Shown here: positions 6,088-11,843 of the stretch, in pieces
Layout: the number at the start of each line of letters is the position of its first letter
How positions within the stretch are numbered: position 1 is the stretch's first letter
Assembly (NCBI GenBank): GCA_025924435.1
Contig: JAICIL010000122.1
Coordinates: forward strand, 1-11,843
Source of the DNA: Chloroflexia bacterium
GTDB taxonomy: Bacteria; Chloroflexota; Chloroflexia; Thermomicrobiales; JALYUS01
Length of the DNA: 11,843 bases
Reading direction: 5' to 3'
The notes under the pieces: generated by a model
What the model was told of the DNA's origin: nothing
Seen by the model: the letters and a program-made list of their open reading frames with translations, nothing else
Database searches by the model: none
Translations under genes and position numbers: made by a program

Positions 6088-6179
6088 TACCGATTCCTCC
6101 GGGATACTTCCCGGATCGCAGGCTGGAAAGCCCGCGCTACCATAGAAACGCATGCGAAGCGTTCACCAGGAATCGGTAT
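6087..6179. repeat. 93-nt element with 12-bp terminal inverted repeats and three internal hairpins
   Basis: Perfect 12-bp terminal inverted repeats, ATACCGATTCCT (6087-6098) and its complement (6168-6179). Inside: a perfect 7-bp hairpin TCCGGGA-TACT-TCCCGGA (6098-6115); a GCAGGCT-GGAA-AGCCCGC hairpin with one mismatch (6118-6135); and AACGC / GCGTT (6147-6151, 6159-6163). Together they fold as a four-way cloverleaf. It begins at the nitroreductase stop. It resembles a REP- or MITE-like palindromic unit or structured 3' end; only one copy is in the window. No tRNA T-loop or anticodon arm is recognisable. Confidence 0.6.
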
Positions 6180-6180
6180 A

Positions 6181-6253
6181 AGTCGCGAGTCGCGAGCAGC
6201 AAGTGACGAGTGGTTCGATCCTTCTCGTTCCTCATCACTCGCGACTCGTTCCT
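6181..6253. repeat. Heptad inverted repeat 4 (between converging genes)
   Basis: Left arm 6181-6215: AGTCGCG twice, AGCAGCA, AGTGACG, AGTGGTT. Right arm 6219-6253, as reverse complement: AGGAACG, AGTCGCG, AGTGATG, AGGAACG, AGAAGGA. Loop is only 3 bases (6216-6218). A perfect 10-bp inverted repeat, AGTCGCGAGT, joins 6181-6190 with 6237-6246. Pairing is weaker than at the other loci. The stop of the minus-strand gene (6255-6253) is at the arm edge. Placement between convergent genes would suit a bidirectional terminator. Confidence 0.7.
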
Positions 6254-6723
6254 CATTCGAGCAGTCGGGCCGCTTCGCTGTACGCCTGCTCGAAGGCATC
6301 GCGGGCGGCGAGGAACTGTTCGAGGGCGTGATGGACCTCTTCCCCGGCGTTGTCCCGCAGGAGCGAGATGCCCACCTGCCCCGCCGCCGTCCAGCGGGCG
6401 AGCGCGGCGAGGTATGCTTCCGCCGCGTCCGTCTCCGCGATCAGCGCCGCGCCGACCGCCTCGCATCCCTCCGGCACGGCAAGCCCGCGCACGCGGGCGA
6501 TCTCGGCGCGATAGGGCGCGCTGACATCCGCCACCGCGCGGCCCACATCGGTCGCGGTTTCGTCACCCGCCACCCCGCGCTGGATGGCGTCGGTGAGCGT
6601 GCGGATCCACCCCGCCTCCTCGCGGATGTAGGAGCGCAGCTCGCTGAGGAAGGTGAACTGCTGCTCGGTCGGCGCACTCGTCGGGTGCGCGCCGTTCGAT
6701 GAGGATGCGGGGTCTTCGGGCAT
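6253..6723 (-). CDS. Helical protein of unknown function
   Basis: 156 residues, not recognised. A Ser/Pro-rich disordered start (residues 1-20) precedes a wholly helical, Ala/Glu-rich body, for example FLSELRSYIREEAGWIRTL (25-43) and EEVHHALEQFLAARDAFEQA, suggesting a small helical bundle. No signal peptide, membrane span or catalytic motif. ATG at 6723 has GGAG 5 bases upstream, at the edge of a heptad arm. It lies downstream of the PRC-barrel gene on the same strand, 141 bases away, and may also have its own promoter inside the repeat loop. Its TGA is at the edge of heptad repeat 4. Confidence 0.65.
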   Translation of the reverse strand: MPEDPASSSNGAHPTSAPTEQQFTFLSELRSYIREEAGWIRTLTDAIQRGVAGDETATDVGRAVADVSAPYRAEIARVRGLAVPEGCEAVGAALIAETDAAEAYLAALARWTAAGQVGISLLRDNAGEEVHHALEQFLAARDAFEQAYSEAARLLE

Positions 6724-6732
6724 TGATACTCC

Positions 6733-6883
6733 AGTAGCCAGTAGCCGGTAGTCGGTAGTCAGTAGTCGGTGATTCTACTCGGTGTGCGTGCGAATCACCA
6801 ATCCAAAGGCTCTGCCGAACACGATGACTGCCGAGGGTTGCCCTATTCCCGTTCTGACTACCGGCTACTGGTTTCCGGCTTCC
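6733..6883. repeat. Heptad inverted repeat 5 (PRC-barrel / helical protein gap)
   Basis: Left arm 6733-6774 is six units of RGTAGNC type (AGTAGCC twice, GGTAGTC twice, AGTAGTC, GGTGATT). Right arm 6856-6883, as reverse complement: GGAAGCC, GGAAACC, AGTAGCC, GGTAGTC. A perfect 16-bp inverted repeat joins 6738-6753 with 6856-6871. The loop is about 100 bases and has its own perfect 8-bp stem, GGTGATTC (6768-6775) with GAATCACC (6792-6799). The PRC-barrel stop TAG (6867-6865) lies in the right arm, which encodes about the last seven residues; the left arm overlaps the next gene's ribosome site. Confidence 0.8.
6772..6801 (-). promoter_or_regulatory. Possible promoter inside the loop of heptad repeat 5
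   Basis: On the minus strand, TTGGTG (6801-6796, 3 of 6), 18-base spacer, TAGAAT (6777-6772, 5 of 6). Transcription would start near 6765 in the left arm, about 42 bases before the ATG of the helical protein. Weak -35; offered as a candidate. Confidence 0.3.
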
Positions 6884-7389
6884 GGTCGGACGCGCGCGAG
6901 GGCGGCGTTGTGGACGGTGATCACATCGCGCCCGAACTCGACGATCTCCTCCATCGGCAGGACATGCGTCGTCGCGCCGATGCCGAGGAAGCCGCCCTGC
7001 GGCGCGAGTTGGAGGGCGGTGATCGCGCCGGAGGTTTCGTCGAAGAGCAGATCGTCGCCATCGCCGATCACCTCGCCACCCGCCGTGACGACGCGTTTCT
7101 TGATCGTATCGAGGGTCGCGGCGGTGTCGTGCGGCGCGCCTTGCGCAACCGCGACACCGCTTTTATCCGCAATCGTCACGGCATCCCGGCCGAAGGTGCG
7201 CACCTGCCCGAAGGGGACGAGCGATGGCTTCTCGCGGTTGAAGAGGCCGCCATCGCCGCCGATCAAGAGGCCGAGGACGGTCCGTTGCGCGAGATCGAGC
7301 TGGAGATCGGCGATCGCCCCCACCTTCTCACCGTCCGCGACGCTGACGACGGCGCGACCGATGAGAGCACGCGCATTGATCACGGTCAT
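6865..7389 (-). CDS. PRC-barrel domain protein, two tandem domains
   Basis: 174 residues with two PRC-barrel-like beta domains. First, about residues 1-78: NARALIGRAVVSVADGEKVG, then LVPFGQVRTFGRDAVTI. Second, about 95-168: IKKRVVTAGGEVIGDGDDLLFD, then VLPMEEIVEFGRDVITV. The repeated 'F-G-R-D-x-(V/I)-T-(V/I)' ending shows the internal duplication. PRC barrels occur in RimM, photosynthetic reaction-centre H subunit and many bacterial stress or sporulation-linked proteins; here they stand alone, so binding partner is unknown. ATG at 7389 has AGGGGA 2 bases upstream. The final residues (RPEAGNQ) and the stop come from a heptad-repeat arm. The 124-base gap to the pentapeptide-repeat gene shows no clear promoter or heptads. 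Confidence 0.85.
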   Translation of the reverse strand: MTVINARALIGRAVVSVADGEKVGAIADLQLDLAQRTVLGLLIGGDGGLFNREKPSLVPFGQVRTFGRDAVTIADKSGVAVAQGAPHDTAATLDTIKKRVVTAGGEVIGDGDDLLFDETSGAITALQLAPQGGFLGIGATTHVLPMEEIVEFGRDVITVHNAALARVRPEAGNQ

Positions 7390-7513
7390 GGTCCCCTATC
7401 CCTTCCCACAGGCACCCCGGAAGAGGGCGCGACAAACTCCCGTCGTTTTAGGACAGCACATCGCGTGCCACAGTTGCGGCCATCCGCCGGAGAAGCTGCG
7501 GGGCAACGCCGCG

Positions 7514-8113
7514 CTACTCGATGACGATATCGAAGCCGCTGAGGAGCGACACCGCTTCCGGCAGGGAGAAGCGCGCCTTCGCGACCGTGTTCGTCGCCGG
7601 GTTGATCGCGTAGCCGGTGGCGTGCCGGAAATCGGCCTTCGTGAGGTTCGTGTGATGGAACTTGCTGCCGGTGAAGTCGCTCTTCGTGCAGACCGTCTCG
7701 GTCAGGTCCGCCTCGCGGAAATCCACCTCTCGCGCGACGCAACCGGCGAACCGGCCCCGGCGCAGCGTCAGGCCGAAGAAGGTCGCGTAATTGAGCAGGC
7801 AATCGTCGAAATGCACCGAGAGGAAGAGTTTGGAGATCACCGCGTCCCCCGCCTTCGTCCAGTCAACACCGAGCAGTTTGGACGAGTGGAAGCGGGTATC
7901 GGTGAAGCGGCAACCGGGCACGCGCGCCAGGCTGAGGTCGCACCCCGTGAAGCGGCAATCCGTGAACGAGCAATGGGAGAACGCGCCCTCCGTGAAGACG
8001 CAGCGGTCGAAGTGGCATCCGGCGAAATCCGCGCGCGTGAATGCCTGCGCCGGTGCGGCATATGCCGTGAATGTCGCGCCTTCGTACTGCTGCCCATCCT
8101 CGATTGCCGCCAT
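7514..8113 (-). CDS. Pentapeptide-repeat protein (YjbI/McbG-like)
   Basis: 199 residues, mostly pentapeptide repeats of A(D/N)LXX/F type: FAGCHFDRCVF, FSHCSFTDCRFTGCDL near the start, a break around WTKAGDAVISKLFL, then VDFREADLTETVC, DFTGSKFHHTNLTKADF. The C-terminus TNTVAKARFSLPEAVSLLSG is typical of stand-alone pentapeptide-repeat proteins. These fold as a right-handed square beta-helix; some (MfpA, Qnr, McbG) mimic DNA and protect gyrase, but that cannot be claimed here. ATG at 8113 is preferred because GGGGGA is 4 bases upstream; ATGs at 8128 and 8125 lack a site. It diverges from the vapBC pair and shares its 91-base upstream region. Confidence 0.9.
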   Translation of the reverse strand: MAAIEDGQQYEGATFTAYAAPAQAFTRADFAGCHFDRCVFTEGAFSHCSFTDCRFTGCDLSLARVPGCRFTDTRFHSSKLLGVDWTKAGDAVISKLFLSVHFDDCLLNYATFFGLTLRRGRFAGCVAREVDFREADLTETVCTKSDFTGSKFHHTNLTKADFRHATGYAINPATNTVAKARFSLPEAVSLLSGFDIVIE

Positions 8114-8130
8114 GGCGTCCCCCATCATTG

Positions 8131-8159
8131 TTGACGATGCTCAATGCGTTTTCTATACT
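8131..8159 (+). promoter_or_regulatory. sigma70-type promoter of the vapBC-like operon
   Basis: TTGACG (8131-8136, 5 of 6), 17-base spacer, TATACT (8154-8159, 5 of 6). The predicted start near 8166 falls inside a palindrome that begins at 8161. The divergent pentapeptide-repeat gene starts 18 bases from the -35. Confidence 0.7.
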
Positions 8160-8160
8160 G

Positions 8161-8184
8161 CATTGTAAACCATTGAATACAATG
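8161..8184. promoter_or_regulatory. Candidate VapB operator palindrome over the transcription start
   Basis: CATTGTA (8161-8167) and its exact complement TACAATG (8178-8184), 10-base spacer containing a further CATTG half. It begins 2 bases after the -10 and covers the predicted transcription start, the place expected for autorepression by an AbrB-type antitoxin. AT-rich against a GC-rich surround. Confidence 0.5.
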
Positions 8185-8204
8185 GAGTGCAACGGAGTGC
8201 GACG

Positions 8205-8471
8205 ATGAAAGAGATTCTTGCAACCATCACCCAACGCGGTCAAGTGACCATCCCCGCCGAGGTCCGGCGCTTGCTCGGCACGAAGACGGGAGATAAAGTT
8301 GCCTTCCAGATCGAAGGAACGGAAGTGCGCCTCGCGCCCGCCGCGATGACCTTAGAGAGCGCCTACGGCTCAGTCAAGCCCGTCGCGCATCCCGAGGACT
8401 TCGCGCGCATCGAGGAAGCCGCGAAGGAGGAGCATGTTGCTCGGACGCTCGCGAAGATGCACCGGGGATGA
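8205..8471 (+). CDS. vapB: AbrB/MazE/SpoVT-family antitoxin (VapB-like)
   Basis: 88 residues. Residues 3-46 form a swapped-hairpin AbrB domain: ILATITQRGQVTIPAEVRRL, then GDKVAFQIEGTEVRLAPA. The C-terminal half (FARIEEAAKEEHVARTLAKM) is the acidic/helical part that usually binds and blocks the toxin. The partner PIN nuclease overlaps by ATGA (8468-8471), so the pair is translationally coupled. ATG at 8205 has GGAG 7 bases upstream and is preferred over an in-frame GTG at 8187. Autoregulation with the toxin is expected from the promoter and palindrome directly upstream. Confidence 0.9.
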   Translation: MKEILATITQRGQVTIPAEVRRLLGTKTGDKVAFQIEGTEVRLAPAAMTLESAYGSVKPVAHPEDFARIEEAAKEEHVARTLAKMHRG

Positions 8472-8878
8472 GGCTGCTCGATACAAACATCATTGTCCGC
8501 TATCTCACGGGGGATGACCCCACAAAGGCGGCGGCCTCTTTCGCGCTCCTTCAACGTGTCGCGCGCGGCGAGGAACGAGTCCGGCTCTGCGAGGCGCATC
8601 TGACGGAAGTTGTCTACATCCTCTCCGCCCGCGCGCATTACGATCTCAGCCACGAAGAGATTCGCCAGCGGCTCATCCCGATCATCAATCTGCGCGGGCT
8701 TCACTTGCCGCGCAAGAAACTCTACCGTCGCGCGCTCGACGTCTATGCGCTCCACTCAGCGCTCGACTTCGAGGATGCGCTCGCGGTTGCATACATGGAG
8801 GCGGACGGGCTGACGGAACTCTACAGTTACGACCGGGACTTCGACCGTGTTCCTACGGTCACGCGGATCGAACCATGA
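8468..8878 (+). CDS. vapC: PIN-domain ribonuclease toxin (VapC-like)
   Basis: 136 residues, normal VapC length. Catalytic acids expected of the PIN fold are visible: D5 (LLDTNIIVRYL), E47 (LTEVVYIL), D100/D103 (LDFEDALAVAYME) and the SYDRDFDRV end (D122, D124). VapC toxins are magnesium-dependent nucleases that cut tRNA or rRNA to stop growth. All acids are intact, unlike the broken toxin at 2647-2982, so it is likely functional. Start overlaps the antitoxin stop by 4 bases. Its end converges with the HD phosphohydrolase gene, 18 bases apart, with no obvious terminator. Confidence 0.92.
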   Translation: MRLLDTNIIVRYLTGDDPTKAAASFALLQRVARGEERVRLCEAHLTEVVYILSARAHYDLSHEEIRQRLIPIINLRGLHLPRKKLYRRALDVYALHSALDFEDALAVAYMEADGLTELYSYDRDFDRVPTVTRIEP

Positions 8879-8896
8879 GCGCTTTCCGGCTCCCGG

Positions 8897-10207
8897 TTAC
8901 AGGACGCCGCCGAGCAGCGGCAGGACGAGGTTCGCCCACTCGCGGCGCAGCACCTCGCGCAGCGGGTCGGTGGCGACGATGCGGATCAGCCGCCGGTGCT
9001 CCTCGTAGCGGCGGAAGTCGTCGCTCTGCGCGCCGACGACTTCGTGCCACGGCATCAGCGGCGCGAAGCCGATCGGCGGGCGGTCGAACTCCACCCAGAC
9101 ATCGGCGGACCACTTCTCCGGCTTCGGGATGTCAATCAGCACGTCGCTGTCGTGGACTTCCGTGCCGGTCAGGTGCGCGGCCATCTCGGCGAGGGTGATC
9201 TCGGCGGCGCGGCGGTCGCGCGGGCGGTAGTAGAGCGCGCCGAGCCGCTGGAAGAGGTCGCCCGCCCGCGCGGAGACCTCCACGGCCCGCTTGTGGATGC
9301 GGCGGGAGCGGAGCGCGGCGACGAGGCGTCGCGTCGCGTCCGGCATCGCCGGCAGGCTGAGGAAGGCGAGGAGCGAGGCGTCGTCGTGCGTCGTCAACGC
9401 CTCCGGCGCGATGATGCCCGCCTCCAGCGCCTCCTGCACGGCGCGCAGGAGCATCGCCATGCAGGCGCGGTTCGTGTGGTGCCAGTAGACATTGTCGAAC
9501 ATCTCCTGCCGCGCGTTGATCAGCGAGTGCAGCGGGCTGATCCCCTTGTCATCCAGGACGATGCGCGCCGCGCCGTTCACCTCGTGGACGCGCAGGGCGT
9601 CGAGCAGGCGGGGGGTATCCACGCGGCCATAGGGCACGTTGCAGGCACGGGCGTCGCGCGGCAGGTAATCGAGTTTGTCCATATCCAGCGCGCCGGAGAG
9701 CAGGCCGCGAATCAGGGCGTCCTGGGGCGTCGCGGGCGGCCCCGGCGGGTCAATGAAGTCCGCGACGCGCGCCGGGTCAATGCCCCAGATGCGCGTCAGG
9801 ACATCCGAGACTTCCGCGCCGAGGATAATCCGCCGCCCGACCTGCTCGTGCTTGAGGATCGGCGGGCCGAGTTCCTCGATCGCGTGCGAGAAGGGATAGT
9901 GGCCGATGTCGTGCAGGAGCGCCGTCGCCGTCGCGGTGTGCGCGTCCTCGTCGCCGAGCGCCACCGGCCCGCCATGTCGCCGCAATTGGGCGATCCCCTG
10001 CCGCATCAGGTGCATGACGCCGAGCGAGTGCTCGAAGCGTGTGTGTTTCGCCCCCGGCCAGACGCGCGAGACGAACCCCAACTGCTGGATGCGGTCCAGC
10101 CGCAGGAAGGCCGCCGTCGCCATCAGCGCGGATTCCGGCGCGTTGAGCGGGATGCGGTCGTACAGGCCATCCCGGATCGTCGTGATCGTCTCCCAGCGAT
10201 CTCCCAC
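8897..10207 (-). CDS. HD-superfamily phosphohydrolase (SAMHD1/dGTPase-like)
   Basis: 436 residues. The N-terminus (RDGLYDRIPLNAPESALM) matches bacterial relatives of SAMHD1 and B. subtilis YwfO. Metal ligands: H60 in HTRFEHSLGV, H99-D100 in LLHDIGHYPFSH, and D175 in SGALDMDKLDYLPRDA (171-186), a signature of the nucleotide-triphosphohydrolase branch. It probably hydrolyses dNTPs or related nucleotides in the cytoplasm; exact substrate is unknown, and roles in dNTP balance or phage defence are both possible for the family. GTG at 10207 is chosen because GGGGAG lies 6 bases upstream and the family-like sequence begins there; an in-frame GTG at 10276 has no ribosome site. Divergent from the methyltransferase gene. 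Confidence 0.92.
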   Translation of the reverse strand: MGDRWETITTIRDGLYDRIPLNAPESALMATAAFLRLDRIQQLGFVSRVWPGAKHTRFEHSLGVMHLMRQGIAQLRRHGGPVALGDEDAHTATATALLHDIGHYPFSHAIEELGPPILKHEQVGRRIILGAEVSDVLTRIWGIDPARVADFIDPPGPPATPQDALIRGLLSGALDMDKLDYLPRDARACNVPYGRVDTPRLLDALRVHEVNGAARIVLDDKGISPLHSLINARQEMFDNVYWHHTNRACMAMLLRAVQEALEAGIIAPEALTTHDDASLLAFLSLPAMPDATRRLVAALRSRRIHKRAVEVSARAGDLFQRLGALYYRPRDRRAAEITLAEMAAHLTGTEVHDSDVLIDIPKPEKWSADVWVEFDRPPIGFAPLMPWHEVVGAQSDDFRRYEEHRRLIRIVATDPLREVLRREWANLVLPLLGGVL

Positions 10208-10486
10208 GGCAGACTCCCCGCATGCGAGCGATGACGGACCACCGCGCGTACGATACCGGGAAAGGGGGCGGGGCACCAGTGGCGATCCGCGACGACGCGA
10301 CGCGCGCGCAATTATTCGCTACCGGCGGTTTCCTTCATGTATCTTGTACGCGTTCGCCGCATGATCCTTCCGCCGGTTTCTCGCCGGGGCGTGCGTCGGT
10401 CATCGGTATCAAATGTTAGCGGCGGCGCGGGCGGTTGCTCCACCGGGGTTGTAGCGCGCTCGGTGCGCGTCGAGGAGTGTACGGGG
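10208..10486. other. Divergent intergenic region, HD gene / methyltransferase gene
   Basis: 279 bases between two divergent starts. I see no heptad units and no promoter pair good enough to report; TATCTT near 10341 (plus) and TATCGT near 10249 (minus) are -10-like but have poor -35 partners. In-frame codons extend the methyltransferase frame back to 10337 but lack family sequence. Confidence 0.4.
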
Positions 10487-11443
10487 ATGATCCTTCGCGT
10501 TCGGCCTTTGGTCACGGGCATCGCCACCTTTGTACCGGGCGTCAATACCCTCGTCTCGCGTCGGACGGGCGGCACCAATTCCGCCCGCTATTGCTATTCC
10601 GTCTGGCTGCGGCATCTCGCCATGGCGCACGCGCACGGTCTTCCGGCAAATCCGTCGGTCGTCGCCGAACTCGGCCCCGGCGATTCGCTCGGCGTCGGGC
10701 TGGCCGCGCTGCTCACCGGCGCCGAACGCTATTACGCGTTCGACGTCGTACCGTACGCCCGAGATAGCCGGGCGGTCGCGATCTTCGATGAACTGGTCGC
10801 GCTTCTCCGCGCGCGCGCCCCGATCCCCGATCGGGCCGAGTTCCCGCTCGTCACGCCGCTGCTCGACGACTACGATTTCCCGCGCGCGATCCTGACCGAT
10901 GAGCGCCTCGCGCACGCGCTCGCCCCGGAGCGCGTGGCCTCCATCCGCGCGGCGGTCGCGGGCGCGGAGCACGCGACGGGCGACGGCGCATGGATCACCT
11001 ATCACGTCCCGTGGGATCGGGACGAAACCGTCCGGGACGGCAGCGTTGATATGATCCTGTCGCAAACGGTGATGGAATATCCCCTCGACCTCCACGCCAC
11101 CTACGAGACGCTGTATCGCTGGCTCAAGCCGGGCGGCATCATGTCGCATCAGATTGATTTCCGCTGCCTGGGGACGGCGCACGTCTGGAACGGCCACTGG
11201 GCATACTCGGACCTCATCTGGGCGCTCATGACGGGGAAGCGGCGCTATCCGCTCGCGAACCGCGAGCCGCATTCGACGCATCTCCGCCTCATCGCGGAGC
11301 GCGGCTTCAGGATCGCCGCCGATGTGCCGATCCGCGCGGCGTCGGACATCCCGCGGAGCGCATTGGCGCAGCGATTTCGCAACATGACGGACGACGACCT
11401 GACGACGAGCATCGCCTTGATCCAGGCGATCAAACCGGCGTAA
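10487..11443 (+). CDS. Class I SAM-dependent methyltransferase
   Basis: 318 residues. SAM-binding motif I is AELGPGDSLGVGLAALL (60-76), with the acidic end of strand 2 in YYAFDVV (D86); the motif IV-like region is GSVDMILSQTVMEYPLD, followed by ETLYRWLKPGGIMSHQIDF, the 'L-K-P-G-G' turn of this fold. A distinctive NSARYCYSVWLRHL segment precedes the fold. Substrate unknown; relatives with this layout are often found near sugar or lipid modification genes, but no such neighbours are visible. ATG at 10487 is chosen for GAGGAG 9 bases upstream; the in-frame extension to 10337 is Arg/Val-rich and unlike the protein. Followed by a 242-base gap before the next gene. Confidence 0.85.
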   Translation: MILRVRPLVTGIATFVPGVNTLVSRRTGGTNSARYCYSVWLRHLAMAHAHGLPANPSVVAELGPGDSLGVGLAALLTGAERYYAFDVVPYARDSRAVAIFDELVALLRARAPIPDRAEFPLVTPLLDDYDFPRAILTDERLAHALAPERVASIRAAVAGAEHATGDGAWITYHVPWDRDETVRDGSVDMILSQTVMEYPLDLHATYETLYRWLKPGGIMSHQIDFRCLGTAHVWNGHWAYSDLIWALMTGKRRYPLANREPHSTHLRLIAERGFRIAADVPIRAASDIPRSALAQRFRNMTDDDLTTSIALIQAIKPA

Positions 11444-11452
11444 GGGCGCGAA

Positions 11453-11482
11453 GCAGGGCGCGCAGACGCCCCACAGCCCTGC
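11453..11482 (+). terminator. Weak terminator-like hairpin after the methyltransferase gene
   Basis: GCAGGGC (11453-11459) pairs exactly with GCCCTGC (11476-11482) around a 16-base loop that can also form a GGGCG/CGCCC inner stem. No T-tract follows (a C run does), so intrinsic termination is uncertain. The rest of the gap to 11685 shows no heptad units, promoter pair or small gene I can support. Confidence 0.3.
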
Positions 11483-11685
11483 CCCCCGACACCGACGACG
11501 GTCGCGTCGCCCCGTTGTGCCCGCCGACCGGCCGATGAGTGTCGCCGCCGGCCATTCGCCGCATCCCTCGGTTTGCCCGCAAGAATCGGATAGATCGCCA
11601 TCCCCTGCCGCCGTATGGTAGTCGCAGGTATCCATGTTCCGGCGCGGGAGAGAACGCCGCGCGGCCACCGGCGAGGGAGGACTTC

Positions 11686-11843
11686 TTGGCACACCGACAT
11701 CCGTTTCGTTTCGGGGTATTGGGCGAGCACATCGGCACGCGGGACGCGCTGATCGGCACGGCCCGCAGGGCGGAGGAGATGGGCTACGCGACCTTCCTGC
11801 TCCGCGATCACTTCATCGCGCCGCCATTCGGCCATCAACTGGC
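11686..11843 (+). CDS. LLM-class (luciferase-like, F420-type) oxidoreductase, 5' end only
   Basis: The first 52 codons of a bacterial-luciferase-like TIM-barrel protein: after the start, HPFRFGVLGEHIGTRDALI, then ARRAEEMGYATFLLRDHFIA, the usual opening of F420-dependent LLM-family oxidoreductases (F-R-F-G-V, then A-R-x-A-E-x-x-G-Y-x-x-x-x-x-x-D-H). The cofactor could instead be FMN; F420 is favoured because of the nitroreductase-family gene at 5668. Start is TTG at 11686, with GAGGGAGGA ending 4 bases upstream; no ATG or GTG fits both the ribosome site and the family opening. The rest of the gene lies beyond the window. Confidence 0.85.
   Translation, partial: MAHRHPFRFGVLGEHIGTRDALIGTARRAEEMGYATFLLRDHFIAPPFGHQL

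Noticed and set aside
6087..6179. tRNA gene (cloverleaf-like fold, about the right size)
   Set aside because: 12-bp acceptor-like stem, no T-loop GTTCRA consensus or D-arm sequence, and no plausible anticodon arm.
6782..8134. Long plus-strand open frame (450 codons) across the PRC-barrel and pentapeptide-repeat genes, including a CHSCGH zinc-finger-like string near 7470
   Set aside because: It is antisense to two clear genes and the Cys/His string is isolated; composition changes mid-frame with the genes below.
8996..10234. Long open frame (412 codons) antisense to the HD phosphohydrolase gene
   Set aside because: Shadow of a GC-rich gene: no ribosome site or recognisable domain, while the opposite strand has all HD ligands.

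Overview
The window is GC-rich DNA packed with genes on both strands. Most starts carry good AGGAGG-type ribosome sites, and GTG and TTG starts occur. An F420-type deazaflavin reductase (5668-6087), the start of a luciferase-like F420-type oxidoreductase (from 11686), short MetE-type proteins and DUF433/DUF5615 and VapBC modules together suggest an F420-using free-living bacterium. Chloroflexota is my first guess and an actinobacterium or related lineage the alternative. This is inference from gene content; no rRNA or other marker is present.

Layout. 1-3277 (minus strand, read right to left): DUF433 antitoxin-like gene, DUF5615 PIN-like toxin broken by one in-frame TAA, a hotdog acyl-CoA thioesterase with a clear sigma70 promoter, then two MetE-related genes. 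The first MetE-related protein looks like the N-terminal half of MetE and lacks zinc ligands; the second is the zinc-binding catalytic half and runs off the window. 3373-5559 (plus): a DapA-superfamily lyase/aldolase followed by GlsB/YeaQ membrane protein, unknown multi-span membrane protein, and a second GlsB/YeaQ protein. 5668-6087 (plus): deazaflavin-dependent nitroreductase. 6253-8113 (minus): pentapeptide-repeat protein, PRC-barrel protein, helical unknown. 8205-8878 (plus): intact VapBC-like toxin-antitoxin pair with promoter and overlapping palindrome. 8897-10207 (minus): HD phosphohydrolase. 10487-11443 (plus): SAM methyltransferase. 11686-end (plus): LLM-class oxidoreductase.

The most striking non-coding signal is a family of five inverted-repeat elements (879-976, 1954-2037, 4773-4921, 6181-6253, 6733-6883). 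Each arm is a run of about five degenerate 7-bp units that begin with AG or GG, usually AGY. Each locus has its own heptamer, shared between its two arms, so the arms appear to co-vary. In all five cases the stop codon of the gene entering the element lies in or at the edge of an arm. At four loci the other end abuts or overlaps the Shine-Dalgarno site of the next gene (at one of these, 4773-4921, the second arm instead falls inside the next coding region); at the fifth the genes converge. A separate 93-nt element with perfect 12-bp terminal inverted repeats and three internal hairpins (6087-6179) follows the nitroreductase. No CRISPR array, tRNA, rRNA or transposase gene was seen.
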